Below are positions 1-9,055 of a stretch of 63,075 nt of DNA, in pieces. The number at the start of each line of letters is the position of its first letter. Within the stretch, counting starts at the first letter, position 1. A program made the position numbers and the translations under genes. The notes under the pieces are model-generated. The model did no database searches and was not told the DNA's origin. It worked only from the letters and a program-made list of their open reading frames with translations. This DNA comes from Agathobaculum hominis (GTDB taxonomy: Bacteria; Bacillota; Clostridia; Oscillospirales; Butyricicoccaceae), in contig NZ_JACOPK010000012.1 in assembly GCF_014288055.1 (NCBI RefSeq), positions 1 to 63,075 of the forward strand. Reading direction: 5' to 3'.

Positions 1-130
1 GCCTTGCGGCTCAACTGGAGGTCCAAGAACTTGACCCTGCTGTCCTACAGCTATTGTATCACGGGCACCTCAAAGCCTGCTGATACCTGAAACTATTTAC
101 TTTTAACTTATTATACGAGGAGGCTCGGCC
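1..130. other. Left edge of window; no supported gene
   Basis: An open plus frame from base 1 runs to a TGA at 88-90 and could be the last 29 codons of an upstream gene. I do not recognise the peptide, so it is not called. The 40 bases after it lead to the GAGGAGG ribosome site of the next gene. Confidence 0.3.
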
Positions 131-1423
131 ATGCAGTCCGAACGATGGGCCAATATCGGGCGCGAAATCCTGTTTTCCGCCCGCAGCGAGCTTTATATGA
201 ACCTGCCGTTCCTCGACGGCGCACTCGCGGCGCTGCCGGTGCAGGACGGCTTCGAGACGAGCTCGCTCGCGACCGATGCAAAGGCGCTGTATTTCAGCGG
301 CGCGTGGCTTGCGCAGCGCTTCGAGCGCAGCCGCACGAGCGTCAACCGCGCCTATCTGCACACGGTCTTTCACTGTCTGCTGCGCCATCCGGCGAAAATG
401 CGCGGCCGCGACCGCGATCTCTGGTCGCTCGCGTGCGACATTGCGGTCGAAAGCCTGCTCGACAGTCTGGATTACCGCTGCCTCGCGCCGGACAAGACCT
501 CGGTGCGGCGGCGCAGCCTTTACCGCTCGCTGCACGAGCATATGCCTGTGCTGACAGCTGAGGCGGTCTACCGCCATTTCCGCCGCGAGCGCATGAATTC
601 ATACGACTGCGCGACGCTCACACGCGTTTTCGCGGTCGATGAGCACACGCTCTGGCCCGAGGATGATGACGATCAGGACCGCCGCTGGCAGCAGCAGGCG
701 CAGCGCACTCAGACCGCCATGGATACGGTTTTCGCCAGCGAAGCGACCGGCGGCGAGGCCGTGCGCGAGCAGCTTGCCGTCTCCGCGCGCCGCACGACCG
801 ACTACCGCGCCTTTCTGCGGCGGTTTTCCGCCCTGCGCGAGGAGACTGCCATCGACGCAGACTCGTTCGACTACGGCTACTACGCCTACGGTCTGCGCCG
901 CTACGGCAATATGCCGCTGATCGAGCCGCTGGAAACGCGCGAGACGCGCAAAATCGAGGATTTCGTCATCGCCATCGACACCTCCATGTCCACCTCGGGC
1001 GAGCTCGTCCGCGCCTTTCTCGAAAGGACCTGCGAGCTGCTCCAGCAGAACACGAGCTTTTTCCGCCGCATCAACCTGCGCATCCTGCAATGCGACGACA
1101 AGCTGCGCTCGGACAAGGTTATTCACGACGCGAAGGAATTTGCCGACTACATGTCGCATTTCGAGCTTATCGGCCAGTCTGCGACCGATTTCCGCCCGGT
1201 TTTCGAGCACGTCGACCAGCTTGTCGCTGAGGGCGCGTTCCACTCGCTGCGCGGTCTTCTCTACTTTACGGACGGTCTCGGCCTGTACCCGAAAAAGCGC
1301 CCGAAGTACGACGCCGCCTTCGTCATGCTCGAGGGCGAGTGCTGGCCGGACAGCGTTCCGCCCTGGGGCATCCGCGTCATCCTCCGCGAGGACGAAATTT
1401 TAACGGAGCTGTCGCAAAATTGA
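131..1423 (+). CDS. VWA-like protein with metallopeptidase-like N-domain (DUF2201 type)
   Basis: The 430-residue soluble protein matches the DUF2201 architecture. The N-terminal predicted metallopeptidase-like domain has an HxxxH pair (His77, His81, in HTVFHCLLRH), which lacks the Glu of a true HExxH, so peptidase activity is doubtful. The C-terminal von Willebrand factor A-like domain starts near residue 276 and keeps an intact MIDAS-type DxSxS motif (AIDTSMS). In this family the gene usually follows a MoxR-type AAA ATPase, and the pair is thought to act as a chaperone-like module; the ATPase would lie just outside the window to the left (inference). GAGGAGG precedes the ATG. A CTGTCG/CGACAG hairpin overlaps the stop and a strong terminator follows. 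The cellular target is unknown. Confidence 0.8.
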   Translation: MQSERWANIGREILFSARSELYMNLPFLDGALAALPVQDGFETSSLATDAKALYFSGAWLAQRFERSRTSVNRAYLHTVFHCLLRHPAKMRGRDRDLWSLACDIAVESLLDSLDYRCLAPDKTSVRRRSLYRSLHEHMPVLTAEAVYRHFRRERMNSYDCATLTRVFAVDEHTLWPEDDDDQDRRWQQQAQRTQTAMDTVFASEATGGEAVREQLAVSARRTTDYRAFLRRFSALREETAIDADSFDYGYYAYGLRRYGNMPLIEPLETRETRKIEDFVIAIDTSMSTSGELVRAFLERTCELLQQNTSFFRRINLRILQCDDKLRSDKVIHDAKEFADYMSHFELIGQSATDFRPVFEHVDQLVAEGAFHSLRGLLYFTDGLGLYPKKRPKYDAAFVMLEGECWPDSVPPWGIRVILREDEILTELSQN

Positions 1424-1442
1424 AGTTTTTCCGACAGGTCAC

Positions 1443-1490
1443 GCGGCCCGGTGCAAAAGGATTTTTCCCCTGCACCGGGCCGCTCTTTGT
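1443..1490 (+). terminator. Rho-independent terminator after the VWA-like gene
   Basis: A 13-bp perfect stem (GCGGCCCGGTGCA with its complement at 1471-1483) is followed by a short U-rich run. It sits between the convergent VWA-like and pgcA genes. Confidence 0.8.
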
Positions 1491-1511
1491 GTATCTGGTT
1501 GTTTTCGCGGA

Positions 1512-3239
1512 TTACTTGACGATTTCCTTTGCGGCAGCCGCCAGAACGTCTACCTTCGCCTCAGCCTCGGCCTTGTTCGCGCCCTTGGCCATGATATATA
1601 CCTTGACCTTGGGCTCGGTGCCGGACGGACGAATGATAAAGGTCGTGCCGCCCTCGAGCTCGTAGTACATGACGTTCTGACCCTTGAGCTCCATCGGCTC
1701 GACTCTGCCGTCTGCCATGCAGGTACGGGTGCCCGGCATGTAGTCGCGGGTGAAGTCGACCTTGTCCGGGCCGACAGCGGTCAGCGGCTTGTCGCGCAGC
1801 TCCTGCATGAGCTCCTTCATGCGCTGGAGACCGGAAACGCCCGGCATGACGATGGAAATGGTCTGCTCGCAGTAGTAGCCGTACTTTTCGTACATCTCTT
1901 CCATTGCGTCGTACAGCGTCTTGCCCTGCGTGCGGTAATAAGCCGCCATCTCCGCGATCAGCATGGAGGCGGTGACTGCGTCCTTGTCGCGCGCATAGTC
2001 GCCGCACAGATAGCCGTAGGACTCCTCGAACGCAAAGATGTACTCATGCGAGCCGTCCTTCTCGAACTGCTTGATCTTCTCCGCGAGGAACTTGAAGCCG
2101 GTGAAGGTGTCGAAGCACGCAACGCCGTTCTTCTCTGCCGCCGCGCGCGCCATCTCGGTGGTGACGATGCTCTTGAGCACCGCCGGATGCGCCGGCATGG
2201 TGTTCGTCAGCTTCTTCGCGGTGATGATGTAATCGGTGAGCAGCACGCCGACCTGATTGCCCGACAGGGTGACGTACTCGCCGGACTTGTCCTTGAGGAC
2301 GATGCCGGTGCGGTCCGCATCCGGGTCGGTGCCGATGATGAGGTCAACGTCGTTCTTCTTTGCCAGATCAATAGCCAGATAGAAGCCTTCCTTGTACTCC
2401 GGGTTCGGGTTCTTGACGGTCGGGAAATCGCCGTCGATCTTCATCTGCTCGGGCTCGCAGATAATGTGCTTGTAGCCCAGACGGCGCAGGATCTCGGGCA
2501 CCAGACGGTAGCCGGCGCCGTGGAACGGCGTGTAGACCAGCTTGAAGTCGTCTGCGACCTGCTTAACGCAGTCCGGATTGACCGCGACCTTGATGACCTC
2601 GCCGAGGTACGCCTCGTCGGTCTGTTTGTCCAGAATGCGGATCATGCCGCTCTTGACCGCTTCGTCGAAATCCGTGGTCTTAACGCCGGTGAAGATGTCG
2701 GTTGCCGCCATTTCCTTTGCGACTACGTCCGCCTCGGCCGGGGGCAGCTGTGCGCCGTCCTCCCAGTAGACCTTGTAGCCGTTGTATTCCTTCGGGTTGT
2801 GGGATGCGGTGATGTTGATGCCCGCGATGCAGCCGTAGTGACGGACTGCAAAGGACAGCTCCGGGGTCGGGCGCAGCTCGTCGAAGATCAGCGCCTTGAT
2901 GCCGTTCGCGGCGAGGATGCACGCGGACTGCTTTGCGAACTCGGGCGAGAAGTGACGGGAGTCATATGCGATCGCAACACCGCGGTCCATCGCCTCCTGA
3001 CCGTTCGATACGATCAGCTTCGCAAGGCCCTGCGCCGCCTGACCGACGGTAAAGCGGTTCATGCGGTTGAGGCCGACGCCCAGAACGCCGCGCAGGCCTG
3101 CCGTGCCGAACGACAGCGGCGCATAAAAACGGCTCTCGATCTCTTCTTTATCGTCTGCAACCGACTGCAGCTCTGCGTGCTCCTCTGCGCTCAGTGCGCC
3201 GCTCTCCAGCCAGTGCTTGTATTCAGCCATGAAATCCAT
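1512..3239 (-). CDS. pgcA: Phosphoglucomutase/phosphomannomutase (alpha-D-phosphohexomutase)
   Basis: This cytosolic enzyme interconverts glucose-1-phosphate and glucose-6-phosphate (possibly mannose phosphates), feeding glycogen and envelope sugar synthesis. All four family motifs are visible: the catalytic phosphoserine loop TASHNP (Ser about 146), the Mg-binding loop DPDADR, the sugar-binding loop EESYGY, and the C-terminal phosphate loop RPSGTEPK. At 575 residues it has the usual length of the PgcA-type clade. I chose the ATG at 3239, with GGAGAGG eight bases upstream, over the ATG at 3287, which lies before that site. It is divergent from the AraC regulator. A glycogen branching enzyme is encoded at 25.5 kb but not adjacent. 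Confidence 0.93.
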   Translation of the reverse strand: MDFMAEYKHWLESGALSAEEHAELQSVADDKEEIESRFYAPLSFGTAGLRGVLGVGLNRMNRFTVGQAAQGLAKLIVSNGQEAMDRGVAIAYDSRHFSPEFAKQSACILAANGIKALIFDELRPTPELSFAVRHYGCIAGINITASHNPKEYNGYKVYWEDGAQLPPAEADVVAKEMAATDIFTGVKTTDFDEAVKSGMIRILDKQTDEAYLGEVIKVAVNPDCVKQVADDFKLVYTPFHGAGYRLVPEILRRLGYKHIICEPEQMKIDGDFPTVKNPNPEYKEGFYLAIDLAKKNDVDLIIGTDPDADRTGIVLKDKSGEYVTLSGNQVGVLLTDYIITAKKLTNTMPAHPAVLKSIVTTEMARAAAEKNGVACFDTFTGFKFLAEKIKQFEKDGSHEYIFAFEESYGYLCGDYARDKDAVTASMLIAEMAAYYRTQGKTLYDAMEEMYEKYGYYCEQTISIVMPGVSGLQRMKELMQELRDKPLTAVGPDKVDFTRDYMPGTRTCMADGRVEPMELKGQNVMYYELEGGTTFIIRPSGTEPKVKVYIMAKGANKAEAEAKVDVLAAAAKEIVK

Positions 3240-3307
3240 GTCTATCACCTCTCCAGATATTTGCTCCGGCAGGCGCGCTTTCGCCATCTGCCGAAGCCTC
3301 TATCTAA

Positions 3308-3335
3308 ATTATACGATATTTGCCTGTCAATGCAA
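3308..3335 (-). promoter_or_regulatory. Promoter of pgcA
   Basis: On the minus strand TTGCAT (3330-3335) and TATAAT (3308-3313) are 16 bp apart, about 70 bp upstream of the chosen start. Confidence 0.6.
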
Positions 3336-3525
3336 GGGGATTTTGCGCGAATTATAAAAAACTCCCGCAGCATCTCGTTGTTCTGCACAGTTTTACGTCA
3401 ATTCTTTTGTGCATTCATTCAGGGAAGGTCTGGAAGCTCCGTCGGACTCCGAGGCGCGTTTCTCTTGCGATATACGGCTGATTATGCTACGATGATACTA
3501 TATTCAGGCGGAAAGGGCGAAAAAA

Positions 3526-4377
3526 TTGATACAGTGTTTTGTCAAAAAGGAATATGAGCCGCCGTTCGGGCTGACCCGGCCGCCGCGCCTGTTTTCCGTC
3601 AGCAGGACGGATGCAGAGGCATCCGCGCATCCGCGCGTCATGCACGCGCATGACGATCTGGTGGAGATCGTGCTCGTGCGCGGCGGCGAGAGCCGTTATT
3701 TCGTCGGCGGCATGCCGTATGACGCGCGCCGGGGCGACCTGTTCATCTATAACAGCCGCGTGGTGCACGATGAGCCGTCCGGCCCCGACCGGCCGGTTGC
3801 CTCGTTCAGTCTGGCGCTCGGCGGTCTGAGCGTACCCGGACTGCGCGAAAACGCGCTCATCCCGGACGATGCCTCGCCTGTCTGCCCGCTGACCGAGGCG
3901 CAGACCGTCCGGCTCGAGCGGCTGTATGATGTGCTGTACAGCGAGCTGACCGCAGGCAACGACGACGGCGCGCATCATCTGCTGATGGCGCTGCTGACGC
4001 TCGTGCAGCAGTTCCTCGCAGCCGCCGCGCAGGACGGCAGCCGCGGAGAAAACGTATTCGCGCAGCGCATCAAGGACTACATCGACCGGCATTTTGCCGA
4101 GGATTTCTCGCTTCAGAGCATGGCGGACGCGCTGCACGTCAGTCCGTACTACCTCGCGCATGTCTGCAAGGATGTGACCGGCTATTCGCCGCTTCAGTAT
4201 GTCCTGCGGCGGCGCATCGGCGAGGCGCAGACGCTGCTCATCACGACCGAGCTGCCGGTGACGCGCATCGCCGCACAGGTCGGATACGACAATCCGAGCC
4301 ATTTCAACGCGCAGTTTTCCAAGGCGGTCGGCATGTCGCCGCGAACGTTCCGGAAGGAATATGTTTTTCATAAATAA
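3526..4377 (+). CDS. AraC-family regulator with N-terminal cupin
   Basis: This 283-residue transcription factor has an AraC-type ligand-binding cupin (about residues 30-130, with HAHDDLVEIVLVRGG) and two C-terminal helix-turn-helix motifs (about 185-283, with IAAQVGYDNPSHFNAQFSKAVGMSP). The start is a TTG preceded by GGAAAGGG. It is divergent from pgcA and convergent with the molybdenum hydroxylase operon, so it may regulate either, or a distant sugar locus; nothing in the sequence settles the target. A CTGTCG/CGACAG hairpin begins right after the stop. Confidence 0.88.
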   Translation: MIQCFVKKEYEPPFGLTRPPRLFSVSRTDAEASAHPRVMHAHDDLVEIVLVRGGESRYFVGGMPYDARRGDLFIYNSRVVHDEPSGPDRPVASFSLALGGLSVPGLRENALIPDDASPVCPLTEAQTVRLERLYDVLYSELTAGNDDGAHHLLMALLTLVQQFLAAAAQDGSRGENVFAQRIKDYIDRHFAEDFSLQSMADALHVSPYYLAHVCKDVTGYSPLQYVLRRRIGEAQTLLITTELPVTRIAAQVGYDNPSHFNAQFSKAVGMSPRTFRKEYVFHK

Positions 4378-4378
4378 G

Positions 4379-4405
4379 CTGTCGCGAAAAGGACTTTTTC
4401 GACAG
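4379..4405. repeat. CTGTCG...CGACAG hairpin, recurring intergenic module
   Basis: This hairpin (CTGTCG, an A-rich/T-rich middle, CGACAG) lies just after the araC stop. The same design overlaps the end of the VWA-like gene (1409-1437) and forms one module of the multi-hairpin elements at 17094-17124 and 51653-51684. Confidence 0.6.
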
Positions 4406-4409
4406 ACTG

Positions 4410-4440
4410 AGAGCGCTCCCGACAGGGAGCGCTCTGCTTT
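4410..4440. terminator. Bidirectional terminator between araC-type gene and xdh-like gene
   Basis: AGAGCGCTCCC and its complement form an 11-bp stem with a GACA loop, followed by a T-rich run on the plus strand. Confidence 0.75.
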
Positions 4441-4442
4441 TA

Positions 4443-7196
4443 TCATTTTTCCAGCTCTTTGATCTGCTGCTCCATGGTCGGCACGTCGCATTTTCCGGTG
4501 CGGATCGCCTCGAGAACCACCTCCGGAGACGCCGGAACCTTATTGATGCGCACGCCGATGGCACGCGACACGGCGTTCAGGATCGCCGGCGTCACCGGCA
4601 CGGTCGCTACCTCGGAAATGCCCTTCGCGCCGAACGGACCCTGCGGTTCGGGGTCCTCGATCAGAATGATCTCGTAGTCCGGCGTATCCTCGGCGCGCGG
4701 CAGACCTAGCTGACGGTACAGCGTCTTGACCGGATAGCCGTTTTCCGTCGGGTATCCCTCGCTCAGCGCATATCCCTGCCCCATCGAGCAGGAGCCGTGC
4801 ATCTGACCCTCGATGATATGCGGATTGATGGCGCGGCCGACGTCATGCGCCGCGATAACCTTGAGCAGGCGCACCTCGCCGGTCTCCCTGTCCACCTCGA
4901 CAATAGCGGCCTGCGTCGCATACGCATATGCCGGGAAGTTGCGGTACTTCGCGCCGCGCTTTTTCGCGCCCTCGAAGTCACCGATGGCAAAGCACGGGTC
5001 GCACGCATAATAATACTCGGCACGGCGTTCCTCGCCCGGCTGCCACGGACGGCTGTCTAAATCCTGTCTGAGCTTGACGCACGCCTCGTACACCGCGCGG
5101 CCGCCGCACAGCGTCTGACGCTCGGAGACTGACTCGCCGGTCGGTATCGTCAGCTCGGTATCGCCGTTCGTGATATAGATGTCGCAGATGTCCATATCCA
5201 GCGTTTCCGCCGCGACCTGCGTCATGGCGGTGCGGAAGCCCTGTCCCATATCCGTGCCGGATACGATCATGTGCAGGTGGCCGTCACCCTGTAAAATCAG
5301 TTTGCACGCGCCGTCATCGGTGAAGATGCCCTTGCCGACGCCGACGTTCTTGAAGCCCGAGGCCATGCCCCAGCCGAGCACCTTACTGCCCTTCGGATAC
5401 TGACCCTCGTACTCCTTGAGCGCCTTTTTCAAGCTTTTTTCGCACTGGTTGATGGTATCCATCATGCCCATGCTGTATTTGAGCACCTCGCCGCCGACCG
5501 ACGTCGCGCCCGGATAGACAGCGTTGCGGCGGCGCAGCTCGAACGGGTCGATGCCCAGCTTTTCCGCCATCATGTCCATCGCGGTCTCGATCGAAATCGC
5601 CGCCTGATTGATGCCGTAGCCGCGGAACGCGCCGCCCTGTAAATTGTTGTTGCGGATGGCTGAGCCCTCGACGCGGACATTGGGAATAATATACGGGCCG
5701 CCGCTCATCAGCGCGCCGGTCATCAGCGTGCCGTAGCTCTCGCACTCATACGGGCCGCCGTCCGAGAACATTCGGCAGTCCAGATATTGAAACTTGCCGT
5801 CCGGCGTAAAGCCGATCTCGTAGTCCGTATGATAGCCGTGCCGCTTGGTGGTGAGGAGCAGGTCCTCCCTGCGCGTCAGCGTGATCTTGACCGGCTTTCC
5901 GCACGCGAGCGCGGCCACGGCCGCCGGCGCCTCGAGGAACGCATCGCATTTCTTGCCGAAGCCGCCGCCGAGCGGCGTCACGATGACACGGATGTCCTCC
6001 TCGGGCTTGTCCAGAATCTTCGCCAGCATGCTGCGGATCTCGAACGGCGCCTGCGTGCAGGCATAGACGGTCGTTTTTCCGTCCTGCACCATGCCGATGG
6101 CGGAGACCGGCTCCATGCAGGCGTGCTCCTGCGGCTCGATCTCCTTGGAAACGTTTATCTTTACGATGTCCGGCCGCTGCTTTGCCTGCTCCACATCGCC
6201 GCTCTTGCGGCCGGTGTGCACGATAAAGCTGTTTTTTCGGTAGCCGTCCGCCATCGTGTAGATGCCGGGCAGTTCCTCATAGTCGATCCTGACCAGCTTC
6301 GCGGCCGCTCTCGCGTGCTCCACGGTATCCGCCACGATAAGCGCCAGATGGTCGCCGAGGAAGTTCACCTCGTCCGTGCAGAACACCGGCTGCTCAGGCG
6401 TCCACGTGCCCATTTTGTTCATGCCGGGCACATCGGCGGCGGTGACGATGCGCACCACGCCCTCCGCCTGTTCGGCGGCGGTGCAGTCCATCGCGTTAAG
6501 CCTTGCGTGCGGCACCGGCGCCCAGACGAACGCACCGTGCAGCAGAGTATCCGCGCCGATGTCCTCCGCGGTGTAGTCGTCGCAGAATTTCAGTTTGCCG
6601 CCGGTCTTGTCCATGCCGTCCACATCCCAGACCGACTTGCCGACCGCGGAGCCGGTGATGGGCGGTACGGTCTGGTTTTCACCGACCACGATGACCGTGC
6701 TTTCGTGCGTGCGGAAGCTGTCGATGTCCGGCGTTTCGCCGCGCAGGCGTGCTGCCGCCAGCTTGACCGCCTCGATGATCTTGACATAGCCGGTGCAGCG
6801 GCAGTAGTTGTTCTTCAGTCCTTCATAGATCTCCCGCTCGGCCGGCGCGGGATTGTGCAGCAGCAGCGCCTTGGTCGCCATGACCATGCCCGGCGTGCAG
6901 AAGCCGCACTGCACCGCGCCGACATCGAGGAACGAGCGCTGAATGATCGGCAGCATGGCATCGTTCGGCGCATTTTCGATGGTCTCTACCGTTTTTCCGT
7001 CCACCCGGCGCAGCAGCGTCACACACGAGCGCGTCAGCCTGCCGTCCACAAGGACGCTGCACGCGCCGCAGTGTCCCGTGCCGCAGGCCTCCTTCGTGCC
7101 CTTCATGCATTTGACATCCCGGAGGAACTCCAACAGCGTGCGGCTTTCGCCGTCCTGCACCTCGACCGATGCGCCGTTGAGCGTAAATCGAATCAT
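4443..7196 (-). CDS. Molybdenum hydroxylase (xanthine dehydrogenase/aldehyde oxidoreductase family), fused 2Fe-2S and Mo subunits
   Basis: The 917-residue enzyme hydroxylates an aromatic heterocycle or aldehyde using a molybdopterin cofactor. The N-terminal 150 residues hold two [2Fe-2S] clusters: the plant-type site ACGTGHCGAC (about 38-47), then QCGFC and CRCTGY. The rest is the Mo-binding region with GGGFGKK, an AFRGYG loop and the catalytic glutamate in PFGAKGISE (Glu862). No FAD domain is present, as in aldehyde oxidoreductases of the Desulfovibrio Mop type and in selenium-dependent xanthine dehydrogenases, so electrons must leave to another carrier. It is the last gene of an operon with a symporter 20 bp upstream and an isochorismatase-type hydrolase. 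A purine, pyridine or aldehyde substrate is possible; the sequence alone does not decide. Confidence 0.85.
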   Translation of the reverse strand: MIRFTLNGASVEVQDGESRTLLEFLRDVKCMKGTKEACGTGHCGACSVLVDGRLTRSCVTLLRRVDGKTVETIENAPNDAMLPIIQRSFLDVGAVQCGFCTPGMVMATKALLLHNPAPAEREIYEGLKNNYCRCTGYVKIIEAVKLAAARLRGETPDIDSFRTHESTVIVVGENQTVPPITGSAVGKSVWDVDGMDKTGGKLKFCDDYTAEDIGADTLLHGAFVWAPVPHARLNAMDCTAAEQAEGVVRIVTAADVPGMNKMGTWTPEQPVFCTDEVNFLGDHLALIVADTVEHARAAAKLVRIDYEELPGIYTMADGYRKNSFIVHTGRKSGDVEQAKQRPDIVKINVSKEIEPQEHACMEPVSAIGMVQDGKTTVYACTQAPFEIRSMLAKILDKPEEDIRVIVTPLGGGFGKKCDAFLEAPAAVAALACGKPVKITLTRREDLLLTTKRHGYHTDYEIGFTPDGKFQYLDCRMFSDGGPYECESYGTLMTGALMSGGPYIIPNVRVEGSAIRNNNLQGGAFRGYGINQAAISIETAMDMMAEKLGIDPFELRRRNAVYPGATSVGGEVLKYSMGMMDTINQCEKSLKKALKEYEGQYPKGSKVLGWGMASGFKNVGVGKGIFTDDGACKLILQGDGHLHMIVSGTDMGQGFRTAMTQVAAETLDMDICDIYITNGDTELTIPTGESVSERQTLCGGRAVYEACVKLRQDLDSRPWQPGEERRAEYYYACDPCFAIGDFEGAKKRGAKYRNFPAYAYATQAAIVEVDRETGEVRLLKVIAAHDVGRAINPHIIEGQMHGSCSMGQGYALSEGYPTENGYPVKTLYRQLGLPRAEDTPDYEIILIEDPEPQGPFGAKGISEVATVPVTPAILNAVSRAIGVRINKVPASPEVVLEAIRTGKCDVPTMEQQIKELEK

Positions 7197-7216
7197 TGGA
7201 TCTCGCCCTCCTGCCG

Positions 7217-8761
7217 TTACCTGATCTTTGCCTTGATGCGCATAAAGCGTCTGTGGCCGGAGTCCAGCGCCTCATAGAAGTCGTCGCTGTCCTTCGGGTC
7301 GTCCCTGGTCAGCTTCGAGACGACATACATCAGCACGAGCGCGGTCGCGAGGCCGATGGTGCCGTACCACACATAGCCGAGGTCCCAGACGAAGAACGTC
7401 AGACAGATGACGATCGCACCGGCCGAGATGGAAACGATGGCCGCCTTGCGGGTCGCCCACTTGCAGTAGATGCCGAATACCAGCGCCGGGAACAGCGACT
7501 CGACCAGAGAATCCGCGAAGATCATCAGATTATAGACGTATTCCCAGTGCATGAGCGAAACGCCGACCGTCACCGCGCCGAACAGCAGAATGACCACGCG
7601 GACGACCGAGGTCTCGGACGCCTTGAATTTGCAGTGGCCGATGCCGACCAGCAGGTCCTTGTAGATGATGGACGACATGACCATCAGCAGCGCGTTCGCG
7701 GTGGACAGGCCGACCGCCAGCACGCCGATGAGGAATACGATCATCAAGATCTGCGCCAGCACGCCGTGCGTGCCCGCGATGATGTTGCACATATACGGGA
7801 TGACCAGTTCGGTCTCCGAGCTGGTAAGGTCAGGCATGGCCGCCAGCGCGACCAGACCGATGAGCATCGTTCCGCCCCAGACGATGATCTGGAGGAAGGG
7901 CGCGAGGAATGCCATCTGCCGCTGGTCCTTCAGGCCCGCGCTGTAATAGCCCGAGCGCACAAAGACCTGCGGCAGCAGCAGCGTGTAGCCGAACGCGCAC
8001 GCGAGCGGATAGCTGACGCGCGACGGATAGGTGCACACGCCGATCGGACCCGGATAGGAGAACCAGTCCGGCGTCTGCACGCGGACGGTCTGGAAGGCCT
8101 CGATGAGCGAGCCGTTGAACACGACCTTGAGCGTGACGAAAATGATCGCCCACAGCGCCAGAATGAAAAACCAGCCCTGTACGGCATCCGCCAGCGCGGT
8201 GGATTTTACGCCGCCGAGCATGACGAATACGGTCATGATGATGCCGCAGATGAGCGTGAAGGTCTGCGAGGACACCGCGCCGCCGGTCGCGACCTCAGCC
8301 GCGCGGCCGCCCGCCACTAGAACCGCCGAGATGAACGGCACGGCACAGACGATGTAGACGAGGTCGATGATGACGGTCAGCGTCTTGGACCTGTAGCGGC
8401 AGTAGAAGAAATCCGCCGGTGTGGTGAAGTGCTTCTGCTGGTTGACCAGCCATACCTTGGTCATCGTGAAGTAGCAGATGATCGGGAACATGGAGTAGAT
8501 GCACATCTCCGAGAAAAAGTATCCCAGTCCGTAGCGGTAATACGCGCCCGGGCCTGCAAAGAACACCCAGACGCTCATGCACGAGGCGATGTACGTCATG
8601 ACCATGACCGGCCACTTGAACCGGCCGCCCTGTAAATCGACCCTGCCTGCGTCGCGCTTTTCCTTCCATGTCGTGTAGCGTGCGATAGCGATCAAAAACA
8701 GAAAGTATGCCGCAAAAACGATCCATACTGTTCTGCCCGAAAGTAAACCCTGTGTTGTCAT
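7217..8761 (-). CDS. Sodium:solute symporter family (SSS) permease
   Basis: The 514-residue polytopic membrane protein has the many hydrophobic segments and core motifs of SSS transporters (for example an N-terminal SVWVFFAGPGAYYRYG stretch and ADSLVESLFPALVFGIY late in the protein). It probably imports a small organic solute with sodium. Its partner genes, an 87-residue membrane protein 15 bp upstream and a molybdenum hydroxylase 20 bp downstream, suggest it brings in the substrate of that enzyme. The pairing of an SSS permease with a tiny upstream membrane protein resembles the YhdT-PanF arrangement in proteobacteria. Substrate unassigned. Confidence 0.85.
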   Translation of the reverse strand: MTTQGLLSGRTVWIVFAAYFLFLIAIARYTTWKEKRDAGRVDLQGGRFKWPVMVMTYIASCMSVWVFFAGPGAYYRYGLGYFFSEMCIYSMFPIICYFTMTKVWLVNQQKHFTTPADFFYCRYRSKTLTVIIDLVYIVCAVPFISAVLVAGGRAAEVATGGAVSSQTFTLICGIIMTVFVMLGGVKSTALADAVQGWFFILALWAIIFVTLKVVFNGSLIEAFQTVRVQTPDWFSYPGPIGVCTYPSRVSYPLACAFGYTLLLPQVFVRSGYYSAGLKDQRQMAFLAPFLQIIVWGGTMLIGLVALAAMPDLTSSETELVIPYMCNIIAGTHGVLAQILMIVFLIGVLAVGLSTANALLMVMSSIIYKDLLVGIGHCKFKASETSVVRVVILLFGAVTVGVSLMHWEYVYNLMIFADSLVESLFPALVFGIYCKWATRKAAIVSISAGAIVICLTFFVWDLGYVWYGTIGLATALVLMYVVSKLTRDDPKDSDDFYEALDSGHRRFMRIKAKIR

Positions 8762-8775
8762 TTCTCTGTTATCCT

Positions 8776-9039
8776 TTATCTGTTCCGTTCGGTTTCAGCC
8801 GCGGGATGCGTATCCTCCTGCGCCGTCTCTTCCTGTTCCTCGTCCTCGATCAGAGGATATTCCTTTTCGGTCAGCTTGCAGCCGATGTACACGGAGAGCA
8901 CCGTGCCGATAAAGCTGATGAGGCCGTGCACGATGCAGGCCGTTTCATTGCCGTAGGCCGGAAATCCCGGGAAATTATAAAATACCCAGAAAAAGAACAC
9001 CGCCGCCAGCCAGCATTTTTCCGTTCTTCCGATTTTCAT
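8776..9039 (-). CDS. Small two-TM membrane protein, probable accessory to the SSS permease
   Basis: This 87-residue protein has two hydrophobic segments (about 10-28 and 34-54), then a short acidic tail rich in Glu (EDEEQEETAQEDTHPAAETE) that should face the cytoplasm. It is placed directly before the symporter on the same strand with a 14-bp gap, as YhdT-like proteins are before PanF-type permeases. I see no enzymatic motif. Its role as a symporter partner is inferred from position only. Confidence 0.65.
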   Translation of the reverse strand: MKIGRTEKCWLAAVFFFWVFYNFPGFPAYGNETACIVHGLISFIGTVLSVYIGCKLTEKEYPLIEDEEQEETAQEDTHPAAETERNR

Positions 9040-9055
9040 AGCTTATTTCACCTTT

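Noticed and set aside
4443..7196. Selenocysteine in the molybdenum hydroxylase
   Set aside because: The frame has no internal TGA.
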